Below, in pieces: positions 37,292 to 46,130 of a DNA stretch of 64,000 nt. The DNA lies in NCBI RefSeq assembly GCF_003096695.1, contig NZ_QEKY01000011.1, positions 1 to 64,000 on the forward strand, read 5' to 3'. The notes below the pieces were generated by a model. The model ran no database searches. It had not been told where the DNA came from and saw only the letters and a list, made by a program, of their open reading frames with translations. A program made the position numbers and the translations under genes. Position 1 is the stretch's first letter. Every line of letters begins with the position of its first letter. The DNA comes from Porphyromonas loveana. Lineage in GTDB: Bacteria; Bacteroidota; Bacteroidia; Bacteroidales; Porphyromonadaceae.

Positions 37292-37400
37292 GAAAAAAGG
37301 TCACCTGCCGTGCCAAAAATCGTGGCGCATAATTGTTTCCGAAATGGCGCCATTTCCAAAAAAATTATGCGCCAAATCAAAAAACTTTTGGCGCGACTTT
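37292..37400 (-). repeat. Dispersed imperfect-palindrome repeat, copy B
   Basis: Reverse-complement relative of 8866-8978. On the minus strand the order TTTGGCGCATAATTTTTTTGG, GAAATGGCGCC, AATTATGCGCCA, TTTTTGGCACGGC and CCTTTTTT is the same as in copy A. It lies about 80 bp upstream of thyA in the thyA direction. Confidence 0.65.
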
Positions 37401-37732
37401 GTGTTGAGATCAGGCGCATGTTTTCGGTGTTTTTCGGTGTAAGAAATCTGCCGATCGGCTTGGGTCACCGGGGAAAGACAGACTGTTCTATAGTTTCTCC
37501 GGCTATTCGCCTTCCGACAAAGGGCGGAAAACGGTATGAGAATCGGGGGTAATCCGGCACCGACTCACAACTATTTACTATATTTACGGGGCGTAAACAG
37601 AGGAAAGGGCAGCCTTTATCCTCAGCGAGGCACAGGCTACTGCGTCCCGCAATCCGACAGGAAAAGGCCTGATGTCCCTACCGAAACGCTACTCACATAC
37701 TCACCACATAGCAAATAAAAAAATGACATACA
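37401..37732. other. Non-coding gap between thyA repeat and recJ
   Basis: No credible ORF. GC-rich, with a weak -7-like TATATTTA near 37575 reading toward recJ and no matching -33. The stretch 37590-37690 (GGGCAGCC... CAGGAAAAGGCC) contains short inverted segments that could fold, but it matches no riboswitch class I know. Confidence 0.3.
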
Positions 37733-39469
37733 ATGACTTACAACTGGAATTTGGAGCCCTTCTCCGAGGCGGAACGCGCACACGGAGCGGTTCTCGCCAA
37801 AGAGCTCAGGCTCGCGCCCGTAGTGGGGTGCCTATTGGTGCGCCGTGGGATTACTTCCATAGAAGAAGCTAAGCACTTCTTCCGCCCGAAACTGGAGGAT
37901 CTGCACGATCCTTTCCTGATGAAGGACATGGACAAAGCAGTAGCCCGACTCAACAGGGCTGTGGGGCGGAAGGAAAAAATAATGATATACGGCGACTACG
38001 ATGTGGACGGCACCACAGCTGTGACACTCGTATATAAGTATCTGCGCGCCACAGGCTGCTCAGAGCATCAGCTGGACTATTACATACCGGACCGATACGA
38101 CGAGGGCTACGGCATCTCTTACAGAGGGATAGACCTCGCACATTCACGCGGGACCAAACTCATCATCGTGCTCGACTGCGGCATCAAAGCCGTGGAAAAG
38201 GTGGCCTATGCCAAATCTCTGGGCATAGACTTCATCATCTGTGACCACCACAATCCGGACGACATGCTGCCCGATGCCGTCGCCGTACTGGACGCCAAGC
38301 GGACGGACAACACCTACCCCTACGAACATCTTTCGGGTTGCGGGGTGGGCTTTAAGTTCATGCAGGCCTATGCCCGCAGCAACAATCTGCCCGAGTCCAA
38401 GCTCCTGCCACTACTCGATCTGGTGGCCGTGAGTATCGCTTCTGACATCGTCCCCATCATGGGAGAGAACCGCATTTTGGCCTACTACGGTCTGCGTCAG
38501 CTCAACAAGCGCCCGTCCCTCGGGCTGCAGGCGATCATCAATGTCTGCGGACTGAGGAACAAGAAGATCGACATCAGCGATATCGTCTTCAAGATAGGGC
38601 CGCGCATCAATGCCTCAGGACGTATGATGAACGGTCGCAAAGCGGTGGAGCTGCTCCTCTCACAGGACGCCATCGAGGCTCAAAGTCGCACGGCGGACAT
38701 TGACGAGTGCAACGAACAGAGGCGCGAACTGGACAAGGACGTCACGGAACAGGCCATCGACATCCTCGGAGAACTGTCCGACGTGAACAAGAAGATACTG
38801 GTCATCTACCACCCCAAATGGCACAAAGGAGTGATCGGCATCGTGGCAAGCAGAATGACGGAACGCTACTCCCGCCCCACGATCGTGATGACCAAGAGTG
38901 GCGACTTCATCTCCGGCTCGGCACGATCTGTCGGTGGATTCGACATATACAAGGCCATCGAGCACTGCAAGGACTTGTTGGTCAATTTCGGTGGGCACCC
39001 CTTCGCTTCGGGACTGACGCTCAAGGAAGAAAATCTGGAAGTCTTCCGCAAGATGATTACGGACTATGCAGAAGAGACTGTTGTCCCCGAAACACTCGTA
39101 CCGCAGATAGACGTGGATGCAGAGATAGACATCAGAGAGGTGAACTACAAACTACTGGACAACCTCAAACGCATGGGGCCGTTCGGGCCGGACAATGCAA
39201 AGCCGGTATTTGTCTCTCGCAACCTGACCGATTCGGGCGGCAGCCGTGTGGTAGGCAAGGCTTCCGAGCACCTCAAAGTGGACGTGGCCGTGCCGGCTAA
39301 TGATCGACAAGTGATCAACGGCATCGCCTTCAATCAGGCGGAGCAGTGCGATAAGGTAAAAAATGGCTACTTCTGTCTATGCTATACGATAGAAGAAAAC
39401 GAATTCAACGGGAACAAATCGCTCCAGCTCCTGGTACGCGACATAAAAGAGGGACAAGAGCCAAACTAA
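37733..39469 (+). CDS. recJ: Single-stranded-DNA exonuclease RecJ
   Basis: 578-residue DHH-family 5'-3' exonuclease used in recombination and mismatch repair. The metal-binding motifs are in order: DYDVDGTTAV (about residue 88), the DCG of VLDCGIKA, and DHHNPDD. The DHHA1 domain has GRMMNGRKAVELL and NFGGHPFASGLTL, and a C-terminal OB-fold follows. Length is normal. First gene of a plus-strand run with the PspC gene 13 bp downstream. Confidence 0.95.
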   Translation: MTYNWNLEPFSEAERAHGAVLAKELRLAPVVGCLLVRRGITSIEEAKHFFRPKLEDLHDPFLMKDMDKAVARLNRAVGRKEKIMIYGDYDVDGTTAVTLVYKYLRATGCSEHQLDYYIPDRYDEGYGISYRGIDLAHSRGTKLIIVLDCGIKAVEKVAYAKSLGIDFIICDHHNPDDMLPDAVAVLDAKRTDNTYPYEHLSGCGVGFKFMQAYARSNNLPESKLLPLLDLVAVSIASDIVPIMGENRILAYYGLRQLNKRPSLGLQAIINVCGLRNKKIDISDIVFKIGPRINASGRMMNGRKAVELLLSQDAIEAQSRTADIDECNEQRRELDKDVTEQAIDILGELSDVNKKILVIYHPKWHKGVIGIVASRMTERYSRPTIVMTKSGDFISGSARSVGGFDIYKAIEHCKDLLVNFGGHPFASGLTLKEENLEVFRKMITDYAEETVVPETLVPQIDVDAEIDIREVNYKLLDNLKRMGPFGPDNAKPVFVSRNLTDSGGSRVVGKASEHLKVDVAVPANDRQVINGIAFNQAEQCDKVKNGYFCLCYTIEENEFNGNKSLQLLVRDIKEGQEPN

Positions 39470-39482
39470 TAAGAGCAAGAGA

Positions 39483-40538
39483 ATGAAAAAAACACTTACG
39501 ATGAATCTGGGTGGCAGGGTCTTCCATATTGACGAGGATGCTTACCACCTATTGGACGACTATCTGCACAGCCTGGCCGCACACTTCGACCGCGACAATC
39601 GCACCGACTGCAAAACAATAGAAGAGTTCGAGGTTTACTTTGCCGATGCCGTGACCGCCCGATTGCAAAACGAGCAGTCAGTCATCGACATCAGTATGGT
39701 TCGAGAGGTGATCAAGAGCAGCAACTCGGCCGCATATTTCTCGGACGAAGGTTATCAATCGACGAGCGACTATTCTCACCACAACGGGGGAGAAGAAAGC
39801 CGATACAGCGGCACACCGGACTTTGACGAGGCTGCAGACGGGAGCGCAAAGCGCAAATTTTTCCGAGATATGGACAATGCTGCTCTCTGCGGAGTGTGTA
39901 GCGGTCTTGCAGCTTACACCGGTTGGAATGTCGCCGTGGTGCGAATCATCGTAGTACTTCTCGCCCTTCCTGTCTATTCCATATCTTGGCTTGTTATCGT
40001 CGGCTACTTGGCTGTCTGGATGATCGTCCCACCTGCCATTACAGCCTCACAAAAGTTGCAGATGCACGGCGAACCCATAACGGTAGAGAACATAGGCCGC
40101 CGTGTAGCGGCAGATGCCGATGCTGCACTCAGACATAGAGAGAACGGCGTAGTCAATGCCCTGGGCTGTCTGCTCAAAGGGGTGTTTGTCTTGGCCGGAG
40201 TCGGCCTCATTCTGGCTGTGGTCTTTGGACTCTTCGGTCTGCTCATGGAGCTTGTAGCCGGCAGTTATGTGTCCAATACTCCGCTGGCTTCCGAGTGGGT
40301 ATCCATCCCGTCTTGGATGGTGCTCTGCGCAATCGCATCAGTCTTTGTGATCGTCGTGGTGCCGGTGATGGCCATTATCTTCACGAACCACAGCCGCGAC
40401 AAGAGAGGCTCCTTCCCTTCGGGACTCCGCTGGAGTGCGCTCGGCCTCTGGATTTCGGCCGTGATTCTACTGATAGTGGTCTTCGTCTTGATGACACGAG
40501 AGCTGGGGCTGACCATATTCTTGCGTCACGCGGCCTAA
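39483..40538 (+). CDS. PspC domain membrane protein
   Basis: 351 residues. A soluble N-terminal region of ~115 residues (MKKTLTMNLGGRVFHIDEDAYHLLDDYL) occurs in Bacteroidetes PspC proteins. It is followed by the PspC domain, about residues 118-180 (NAALCGVCSGLAAYTGWNVAVVRII), with its two membrane segments, then three or four more transmembrane helices. PspC proteins sense envelope stress with PspA/PspB in enterobacteria; no pspA-like gene is nearby, so the role here is open. Often a PadR-type regulator precedes this gene in Bacteroidetes, but here recJ does. It lies 13 bp after recJ. Confidence 0.8.
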   Translation: MKKTLTMNLGGRVFHIDEDAYHLLDDYLHSLAAHFDRDNRTDCKTIEEFEVYFADAVTARLQNEQSVIDISMVREVIKSSNSAAYFSDEGYQSTSDYSHHNGGEESRYSGTPDFDEAADGSAKRKFFRDMDNAALCGVCSGLAAYTGWNVAVVRIIVVLLALPVYSISWLVIVGYLAVWMIVPPAITASQKLQMHGEPITVENIGRRVAADADAALRHRENGVVNALGCLLKGVFVLAGVGLILAVVFGLFGLLMELVAGSYVSNTPLASEWVSIPSWMVLCAIASVFVIVVVPVMAIIFTNHSRDKRGSFPSGLRWSALGLWISAVILLIVVFVLMTRELGLTIFLRHAA

Positions 40539-40661
40539 TAACTCACAGGCTTGCGCCGTAAGACACAAATACCTCTCTGAGAGCGAATAAAGGTTTTTGT
40601 CCGTATCTTCGCACAGATAAGGTAAAATCGCAAACAAAAGAACAACGACAACTATATTATT

Positions 40662-42359
40662 ATGGTAGAAAATCATCAAGCAACGAATCGGTCGATGCGC
40701 GGCATCACTCCTGCCAAGGACTCGGTTCTGGCCGTATTTTTGCAACTCTGCCTCAAGAACTGGTATTGGATCCTACTCTCGGTCTGTGTCTTCGGCGTAT
40801 GGGGTGTAATCAGTAGCAAGAGAGCGGGCGTTCCCTCCAGTGTCTATTTCACGGCTGTGATGGCGCGCTATCCAGAGAATATTCACCGTTCCACAACGGG
40901 AGGATTGAACCCCAAGTACAGCTTGCATGACAACTATACTCCTCGCTGGGAAGGCGTATCGGTTCTGGATAGAGACCCGACTTTCAACGGACTCTGCGCC
41001 ACCAGTCTGGTAGAAGAGGTGGGAGCTGAAATACAGTTCGATGTCAATTACTATCTCCCGGGTCGATTTGCCAATCGCGACATATACGACACTACCCCCA
41101 TCCATCTCATCTTCCCCAAAGAAACAGCCATGGAAGCTTTTTCCGTGAAGATGAAATTGGAACAAGACAAGGCTACAATACTCTCCTTGAAAGGCAAGCA
41201 CATGGGCAAACCCATCAATCTTTCCGATATCGTCCTCCGATATGGAGAGCCACAACAAACACCCATCGGCGACCTCATCGTGGAGAAAACCGAATATTTC
41301 GCAGACGGGACTTGGGAAGAAAAGGCATGGCCGATAAACCTCCTGATCGCCAAAGAATCCCAAGAGGCGGCACGTGTGCGCTACGACACAAACCTCAAGA
41401 CGGAAGAATTGAAAGGCCGAATCGAAATGCGTGTAACGATGAATCGTACCATCGGCTTTGCCAGAGATTTTCTGGACGGGCTCATTCGGAAATACGACGA
41501 ACTGGCTCGCAGTCGCCACAAGGCTCAAGTGGAAGAGAAAATAGCCCTCACCAAACAAGGATTGAGAGACTTGCAAGCAAACAATACGGCTGCCAACGAC
41601 TCTACGTTTAAGGCTCTCGGAATAACCGATGCAGAGAAAACTACCAGCCGCGAAGCTATGCGTCTCAGACTCACGGCCATGCTCGACGAGTACAAGGTAG
41701 ATGCCTTAGCTGCAGAGTCATCCTCAAGTTTGATTGTTTTAGACAAGACGAAATCTGTACCAGGAGCTAACAAAGAAGTACTCTCGATCATTCTCAGCGT
41801 ACTAATCGGCTTCATTCTACCCCTGGTGGTGATCTTTGCTTCTATCATCCTGCGCAATCTGATGCTGGTTCCTTCCGATCTGGGCGAGGACGTGCTCAAG
41901 CATCTGCTCAGTCGCCTGACCGGCAACAAGAAGAAAAAAGCTACAAGACGTAAGGACATCGACCTCCTACGTCTGAACCTAACCGAGTATCTCGCGGACA
42001 AAAGTGCTCCTTGTATCGTACTCTCAAGCCTGAGCGGAGACGAACGGATCAAGAAGATGTCGAATGATCTGCTGGAGTCTTTCGAGCAAAAGGGCATGGC
42101 CATGCAAATCGTTAAGACTGAGAATTCGAATGCTGCAACGAAAGAGATTGCTGCGCTGCAACAGAAAGGAATTGCAGTCTTGGTCGTGGCTCCTGCCATT
42201 GCAAGGAGCGCTTCGGCCATCGAGACCAGCCTCGTAGCAGATGTCTCCCTCTTATTGGTAGAAAGCTTGTGTTCCAAAAAGAGAAACAAGGAAGATGCCG
42301 AGAACTTTATCCTACAAAGTCGGTGTCCGGCCTTCGTTATCTGGATGGATCGTTTCTAA
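40662..42359 (+). CDS. Wzz/Wzc-like chain-length determinant with degenerate P-loop domain
   Basis: 565 residues. The layout is that of a Wzc-type polysaccharide co-polymerase: a transmembrane helix near residues 30-50 (WYWILLSVCVFGVWGVI), a large periplasmic region, a second helix (about 370-395, IILSVLIGFILPLVVIFASII) and a cytoplasmic C-terminal domain. In tyrosine-kinase Wzc that last domain has a Walker A; here the equivalent strand CIVLSSLSGDERIKK (from residue 451) lacks GxxxxGKT. No Tyr-rich tail is present (it ends FVIWMDRF). It probably controls polysaccharide length or export without kinase activity. It may work with the LPS initiator at 21.7 kb. Confidence 0.72.
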   Translation: MVENHQATNRSMRGITPAKDSVLAVFLQLCLKNWYWILLSVCVFGVWGVISSKRAGVPSSVYFTAVMARYPENIHRSTTGGLNPKYSLHDNYTPRWEGVSVLDRDPTFNGLCATSLVEEVGAEIQFDVNYYLPGRFANRDIYDTTPIHLIFPKETAMEAFSVKMKLEQDKATILSLKGKHMGKPINLSDIVLRYGEPQQTPIGDLIVEKTEYFADGTWEEKAWPINLLIAKESQEAARVRYDTNLKTEELKGRIEMRVTMNRTIGFARDFLDGLIRKYDELARSRHKAQVEEKIALTKQGLRDLQANNTAANDSTFKALGITDAEKTTSREAMRLRLTAMLDEYKVDALAAESSSSLIVLDKTKSVPGANKEVLSIILSVLIGFILPLVVIFASIILRNLMLVPSDLGEDVLKHLLSRLTGNKKKKATRRKDIDLLRLNLTEYLADKSAPCIVLSSLSGDERIKKMSNDLLESFEQKGMAMQIVKTENSNAATKEIAALQQKGIAVLVVAPAIARSASAIETSLVADVSLLLVESLCSKKRNKEDAENFILQSRCPAFVIWMDRF

Positions 42360-42391
42360 TGCATCTGTAACCTTTATTACAACGTTGGGTC

Positions 42392-43576
42392 ATGGGTATT
42401 ATCCGGAGTATTTTAGACACTGATCTATACAAGTTCACCACCGGCTATGCCTATGCCAAGTTATTCCCGCGGGCATACGGTGAATTTCGCTTTATAGATC
42501 GCAATAAACAACGTTTCTCAGCAGAGTTTGCGGATCAAGTGCGAGAAGAGATTCGCGCCATGTCCGCACTCACTCTGACTCGAGAGGAGAAGGATTTCCT
42601 CCAGCGGGAGCTACCCTATCTCCCCCCGATCTACTTAGACTTCCTCCAAGGCTATCACTTCGATCCTGACGAAGTGAGTGTCTCCATAGACGCCGATGGA
42701 CACTTGGACATCCGTGCGCAAGGCCTCCTCTACCGTGTGACGCTTTGGGAGACACCCATTCTGGCTATCGTAAGCGAACTATATTACCGCCACATTGGAG
42801 CCACGCCTGACTGGACACACGTTGAGCGAGTGACTCGTTCCAAGGGAGAACTGATGCGCAACCACAAAGCCACCTTTTCAATTTTCGGCATGAGGCGCCG
42901 CTTCTCGTTCGAAGTAGAAGACCGGGTGACGAGCCTCTTGAAGGAATCCGCCGGCAACTGCCTCTTCGGGACGAGCAACGTCCATCTGGCACATAAGCAC
43001 GGTTTGCGCGTGTCCGGCACCCATCCGCACGAATGGATACAGTTCCACGGAGCCATATTCGGCTACAAGATGGCCAATTATGTCGCCATGGAGGATTGGA
43101 TCAACGTCTATGACGGAGACCTCGGCACCGTCCTCACCGACACCTATACGACCGATGTCTTCATGCGCAACTTCAGCAAAAAACACGCCATGCTCTATAC
43201 CAGCCTGCGTCACGACAGCGGCGACCCCGCCGTATTCATTGACAAGGCTGTGCGGCGGTACGAAGAGTTACGCGTCGATCCCAAGATTAAATATATTATC
43301 TTCTCGGACGGTCTCTCGCCGGAGAAGGCTGTGGACATACAACAGCTCTGTGGCGACAGGATAAAAGCGAGCTTCGGCATCGGGACCAACTTCACCAACG
43401 ATGTGGGAGGAGGCGTAGTGCCGCTGAACATCGTGATGAAGCTCTGGAAATGTAAGATGACCGCCAAAGACGACTGGCACCACTGCGTCAAGTTGAGCGA
43501 CGTAGGTGGCAAGCACACCGGTGACCCGCAAGAGATAGCCTTGGCGATGACGACATTAGGAATCAAGCAGGAATAA
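42392..43576 (+). CDS. pncB: Nicotinate phosphoribosyltransferase
   Basis: 394 residues, the size of E. coli PncB. It makes nicotinate mononucleotide from nicotinate and PRPP with ATP hydrolysis, the first step of NAD salvage. Seen: the N-terminal [19 protein letters not shown], the central [29 protein letters not shown] with the conserved His of the family, and LRHDSGDP near the phosphoribosyl site. The stop shares a base with the nadD start (TAATG), so the two NAD enzymes are translationally coupled. Confidence 0.95.
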   Translation: MGIIRSILDTDLYKFTTGYAYAKLFPRAYGEFRFIDRNKQRFSAEFADQVREEIRAMSALTLTREEKDFLQRELPYLPPIYLDFLQGYHFDPDEVSVSIDADGHLDIRAQGLLYRVTLWETPILAIVSELYYRHIGATPDWTHVERVTRSKGELMRNHKATFSIFGMRRRFSFEVEDRVTSLLKESAGNCLFGTSNVHLAHKHGLRVSGTHPHEWIQFHGAIFGYKMANYVAMEDWINVYDGDLGTVLTDTYTTDVFMRNFSKKHAMLYTSLRHDSGDPAVFIDKAVRRYEELRVDPKIKYIIFSDGLSPEKAVDIQQLCGDRIKASFGIGTNFTNDVGGGVVPLNIVMKLWKCKMTAKDDWHHCVKLSDVGGKHTGDPQEIALAMTTLGIKQE

Positions 43577-44163
43577 TGCAGACGGGACTCTACTTCGGCT
43601 CTTTCAACCCGATGCACATCGGGCACTTGGCTCTGGCAAATTATCTGACTGAGCACACATCCATCCGCCAACTGTGGTTTATCCCGAGTCCCATAAACCC
43701 GCTCAAAAACTCCCGAGAGTTGCTTCCCTACGAATTGCGTTGCCGGCTCATTGAACAAGCCGTCCGAGGAGACCATCGTTTCCGTGTGCTCCGCATTGAG
43801 TCCACCCTCCCTGCTCCTCATTATACGGTGCGCACACTCCGCGCCCTCAGTATGCTACATCCCGATCAGCTGTTTACATTGCTCATCGGTGCAGACAATT
43901 GGCTTTCGTTCGACCGTTGGCAAGACCACCAAAGACTTTTGGACCATTATCCGCTGACCATCTACCCCCGATTGGGTTACAAGATAGACGAGGCCTCGCT
44001 CCCGAGCAGCTGCCACTACGTACAGGAAGCTCCGCGGATCGAGATCTCATCCACGGCCATCCGATCCGGCATACTGCAAGGTCGAGATCTACGCTATTGG
44101 CTTCCCCAACCCGATACATACAACGTGATTGCAGCAGCCCTCCGCGACTGTGCGAAGAGGTAA
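43576..44163 (+). CDS. nadD: Nicotinate-nucleotide adenylyltransferase
   Basis: 195 residues. The nucleotidyltransferase signature [14 protein letters not shown] is at the N-terminus, [13 protein letters not shown] in the middle, and the C-terminal [10 protein letters not shown] binds the nucleotide phosphate. It adenylates the nicotinate mononucleotide made by PncB to deamido-NAD. Overlaps pncB by one base. Confidence 0.96.
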   Translation: MQTGLYFGSFNPMHIGHLALANYLTEHTSIRQLWFIPSPINPLKNSRELLPYELRCRLIEQAVRGDHRFRVLRIESTLPAPHYTVRTLRALSMLHPDQLFTLLIGADNWLSFDRWQDHQRLLDHYPLTIYPRLGYKIDEASLPSSCHYVQEAPRIEISSTAIRSGILQGRDLRYWLPQPDTYNVIAAALRDCAKR

Positions 44164-44185
44164 GAATCCCGCAAAACAAGCATCT

Positions 44186-44566
44186 ATGGAAGAGAAAATG
44201 GTGACACTCGTATGCCTGCAGAGCAATGCTCTGGCAGAAGAAATCCAACAACTCCTGGCCGAATCCGGTATCACCTCGTACCTGCGGAATGAATATACCA
44301 ACCGTATCGTAGGCCCCATGTGCGACATCGGCGGTGTGAGAATTGAATTGGCCGAGAGCGATCTGGAAGCAGCTACCGAGCTATTGCAAGAATCTGGTTT
44401 GTCGCTTGCCGAACCCGAGGCTACTCAGGTAGGACGCATCAGCCACTGGGGAGACAATCTGCCCTTCCTACGTCATCGTCCTTTGGAGCAGCGCCTATGG
44501 ATGATCACCATCCTCTTGATCCTCGGTCTTGGCCTCCTTTCTGTTATTCTATATCTACTCAGCTAA
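44186..44566 (+). CDS. DUF2007 family protein with C-terminal membrane helix
   Basis: 126 residues. The N-terminal ~70 residues match DUF2007 (a putative signal-transducing, ACT/P-II-like fold): VTLVCLQSNALAEEIQQLLAESGI and IELAESDLEAATELLQ. The last 25 residues are one hydrophobic helix (MITILLILGLGLLSVILYLLS). Start chosen at ATG 44186, which follows nadD by 22 bp; the longer frame begins inside nadD. Function unknown, membrane-tethered. Confidence 0.75.
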   Translation: MEEKMVTLVCLQSNALAEEIQQLLAESGITSYLRNEYTNRIVGPMCDIGGVRIELAESDLEAATELLQESGLSLAEPEATQVGRISHWGDNLPFLRHRPLEQRLWMITILLILGLGLLSVILYLLS

Positions 44567-44584
44567 CGAGACTACAACTCCCCT

Positions 44585-46123
44585 ATGCATCATCACTACA
44601 CGAAGCCGCTCTTGCCGGCGGCTCTGCTATTACTGCTCGTCTTTGTCATTAACAGCTGCGGCACGCGCCAACAAGCGCCCCGCCCCTCTCAGGCCTATTA
44701 TCCCAAACGTGAGTTCCGCGCCGCTTGGATCCAAACCGTATATCAGGGCGAATATGCCCGCCTGCGCCCCGAAGATGTACGTCGACTGCTGAGCGACCGA
44801 TTGGACAAGCTCAAGGAGGTAGGCTGCAACGCTGTTATCTTCCAGGTACGCCCCGAGAGCGACGCTTGGTATGTGTCCTCCATTGAGCCGTGGAGTCGTT
44901 TCCTCACCGGCAAGCAGGGACAAGCTCCTTCCACTCCTTGGGACCCTCTGGCTTTTATGATCGACGAATGCCACCGCCGCGGCATGGAACTGCACGCGTG
45001 GATCAATCCCTATCGCGCATCCACTTCCGGGACGGCAGGGCTTGCCCCCAATCATCCTTACAACCGCCATCCCGAGTGGTTCGTCACCTATAATAGTCAG
45101 CTCTACTACGATCCGGGCATCCCCGATTGCAGAGCTTATATCTGTCGCATCGTCCACGACATCACGATGCGGTACGACATCGACGCCATCCACATGGACG
45201 ATTATTTCTACCCCTATCCCGTAGCCGGTACAGCCTTCCCCGACAGCGAAAGTTTCCGTCGCTATGGCGCGGGATACACCTCGCAGACTAAAGGCGACTG
45301 GCGACGCGAGAATGTGAACAAGCTCGTGCGTGAAATCAAGCAGACTATCCTCCAATCCAAACCTTGGGTGCGCTTCGGCATCAGTCCCTTCGGCATCTAT
45401 CGGAACAAGCGCTCCTCTGCCTTGGGCAGCGAGACCACGGGATTGCAGAACTACGATGACCTCTATGCCGACGTTCTCTTATGGGAGCGAAATGGCTGGA
45501 TCGACTACGTCATCCCACAAATCTACTGGGAGATTGGACACAAAGCCGCAGACTACGGCACTCTGATCGACTGGTGGGGCAAGAATACGGACCATAAGGT
45601 TCATCTGTACATCGGGCAGGATGTCAAGCGTACGATGGACGCCCGCCAGCTCTACCCCAAGATGCAAATGCAGCGCGCCACCGCAGTTGGTCAGGCTCTC
45701 TGGCCGGCAGGAGAAGTCGTGAACAATACAGGAGGAGTAGCAGACAGCCTACGCCGCCACTACCATCGTTATCCCGCCCTCATCCCCGCCTATACGACCA
45801 TGCATAAGGACGCTCCCCGCAAGGTCAAGGGACTGCATGCCGCTTGGTTGCCTTCCGGCTACCACCTCATTTGGCTGGCGGACAAGGATTGCACCGATCC
45901 CGTCAAGGCATCCTACTTTGTAGTCTATGCCTTCCCCCGCGGAGAGAAACCATCTGTCGATCGTGCCGAGAGCATCTGGACAACAACCCCCGAAAGCAGC
46001 ATCAAGCTGCCCGACGCTCATGCCGATAAGGACTATACCTATTGGGTAACGGCCGTCGATCGCTTCCACAACGAGAGCAAACCGGCCAAAATCAAAGTAA
46101 AGGCGTGGCGTAAACACCCCTAA
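44585..46123 (+). CDS. GHL10 (DUF187) glycoside hydrolase-like lipoprotein
   Basis: 512 residues with a lipoprotein signal (lipobox VINSC, Cys near residue 26). The glycosyl-hydrolase-like TIM barrel covers about residues 38-400: REFRAAWIQTVYQGEY, then AVIFQVRPESDAWY, GMELHAWINPYRAS, IHMDDYFYPYP and VRFGISPFGIYRN. A fibronectin-like tail follows (YTYWVTAVDRFHNESKPAKIKV). The MDDYFYPYP segment carries candidate catalytic acids. Related proteins have been linked to cleavage of denuded peptidoglycan (DigH in E. coli), which would suit an outer-membrane lipoprotein. It lies 18 bp after the DUF2007 gene and 7 bp before the helicase gene. Confidence 0.85.
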   Translation: MHHHYTKPLLPAALLLLLVFVINSCGTRQQAPRPSQAYYPKREFRAAWIQTVYQGEYARLRPEDVRRLLSDRLDKLKEVGCNAVIFQVRPESDAWYVSSIEPWSRFLTGKQGQAPSTPWDPLAFMIDECHRRGMELHAWINPYRASTSGTAGLAPNHPYNRHPEWFVTYNSQLYYDPGIPDCRAYICRIVHDITMRYDIDAIHMDDYFYPYPVAGTAFPDSESFRRYGAGYTSQTKGDWRRENVNKLVREIKQTILQSKPWVRFGISPFGIYRNKRSSALGSETTGLQNYDDLYADVLLWERNGWIDYVIPQIYWEIGHKAADYGTLIDWWGKNTDHKVHLYIGQDVKRTMDARQLYPKMQMQRATAVGQALWPAGEVVNNTGGVADSLRRHYHRYPALIPAYTTMHKDAPRKVKGLHAAWLPSGYHLIWLADKDCTDPVKASYFVVYAFPRGEKPSVDRAESIWTTTPESSIKLPDAHADKDYTYWVTAVDRFHNESKPAKIKVKAWRKHP

Positions 46124-46130
46124 TCCTCCG

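Noticed and set aside
37590-37700. Possible cobalamin-type riboswitch upstream of recJ
   Set aside because: A few GCAGCC/CAGG-like words are present but the conserved core order is not, and recJ is not a B12-related gene.
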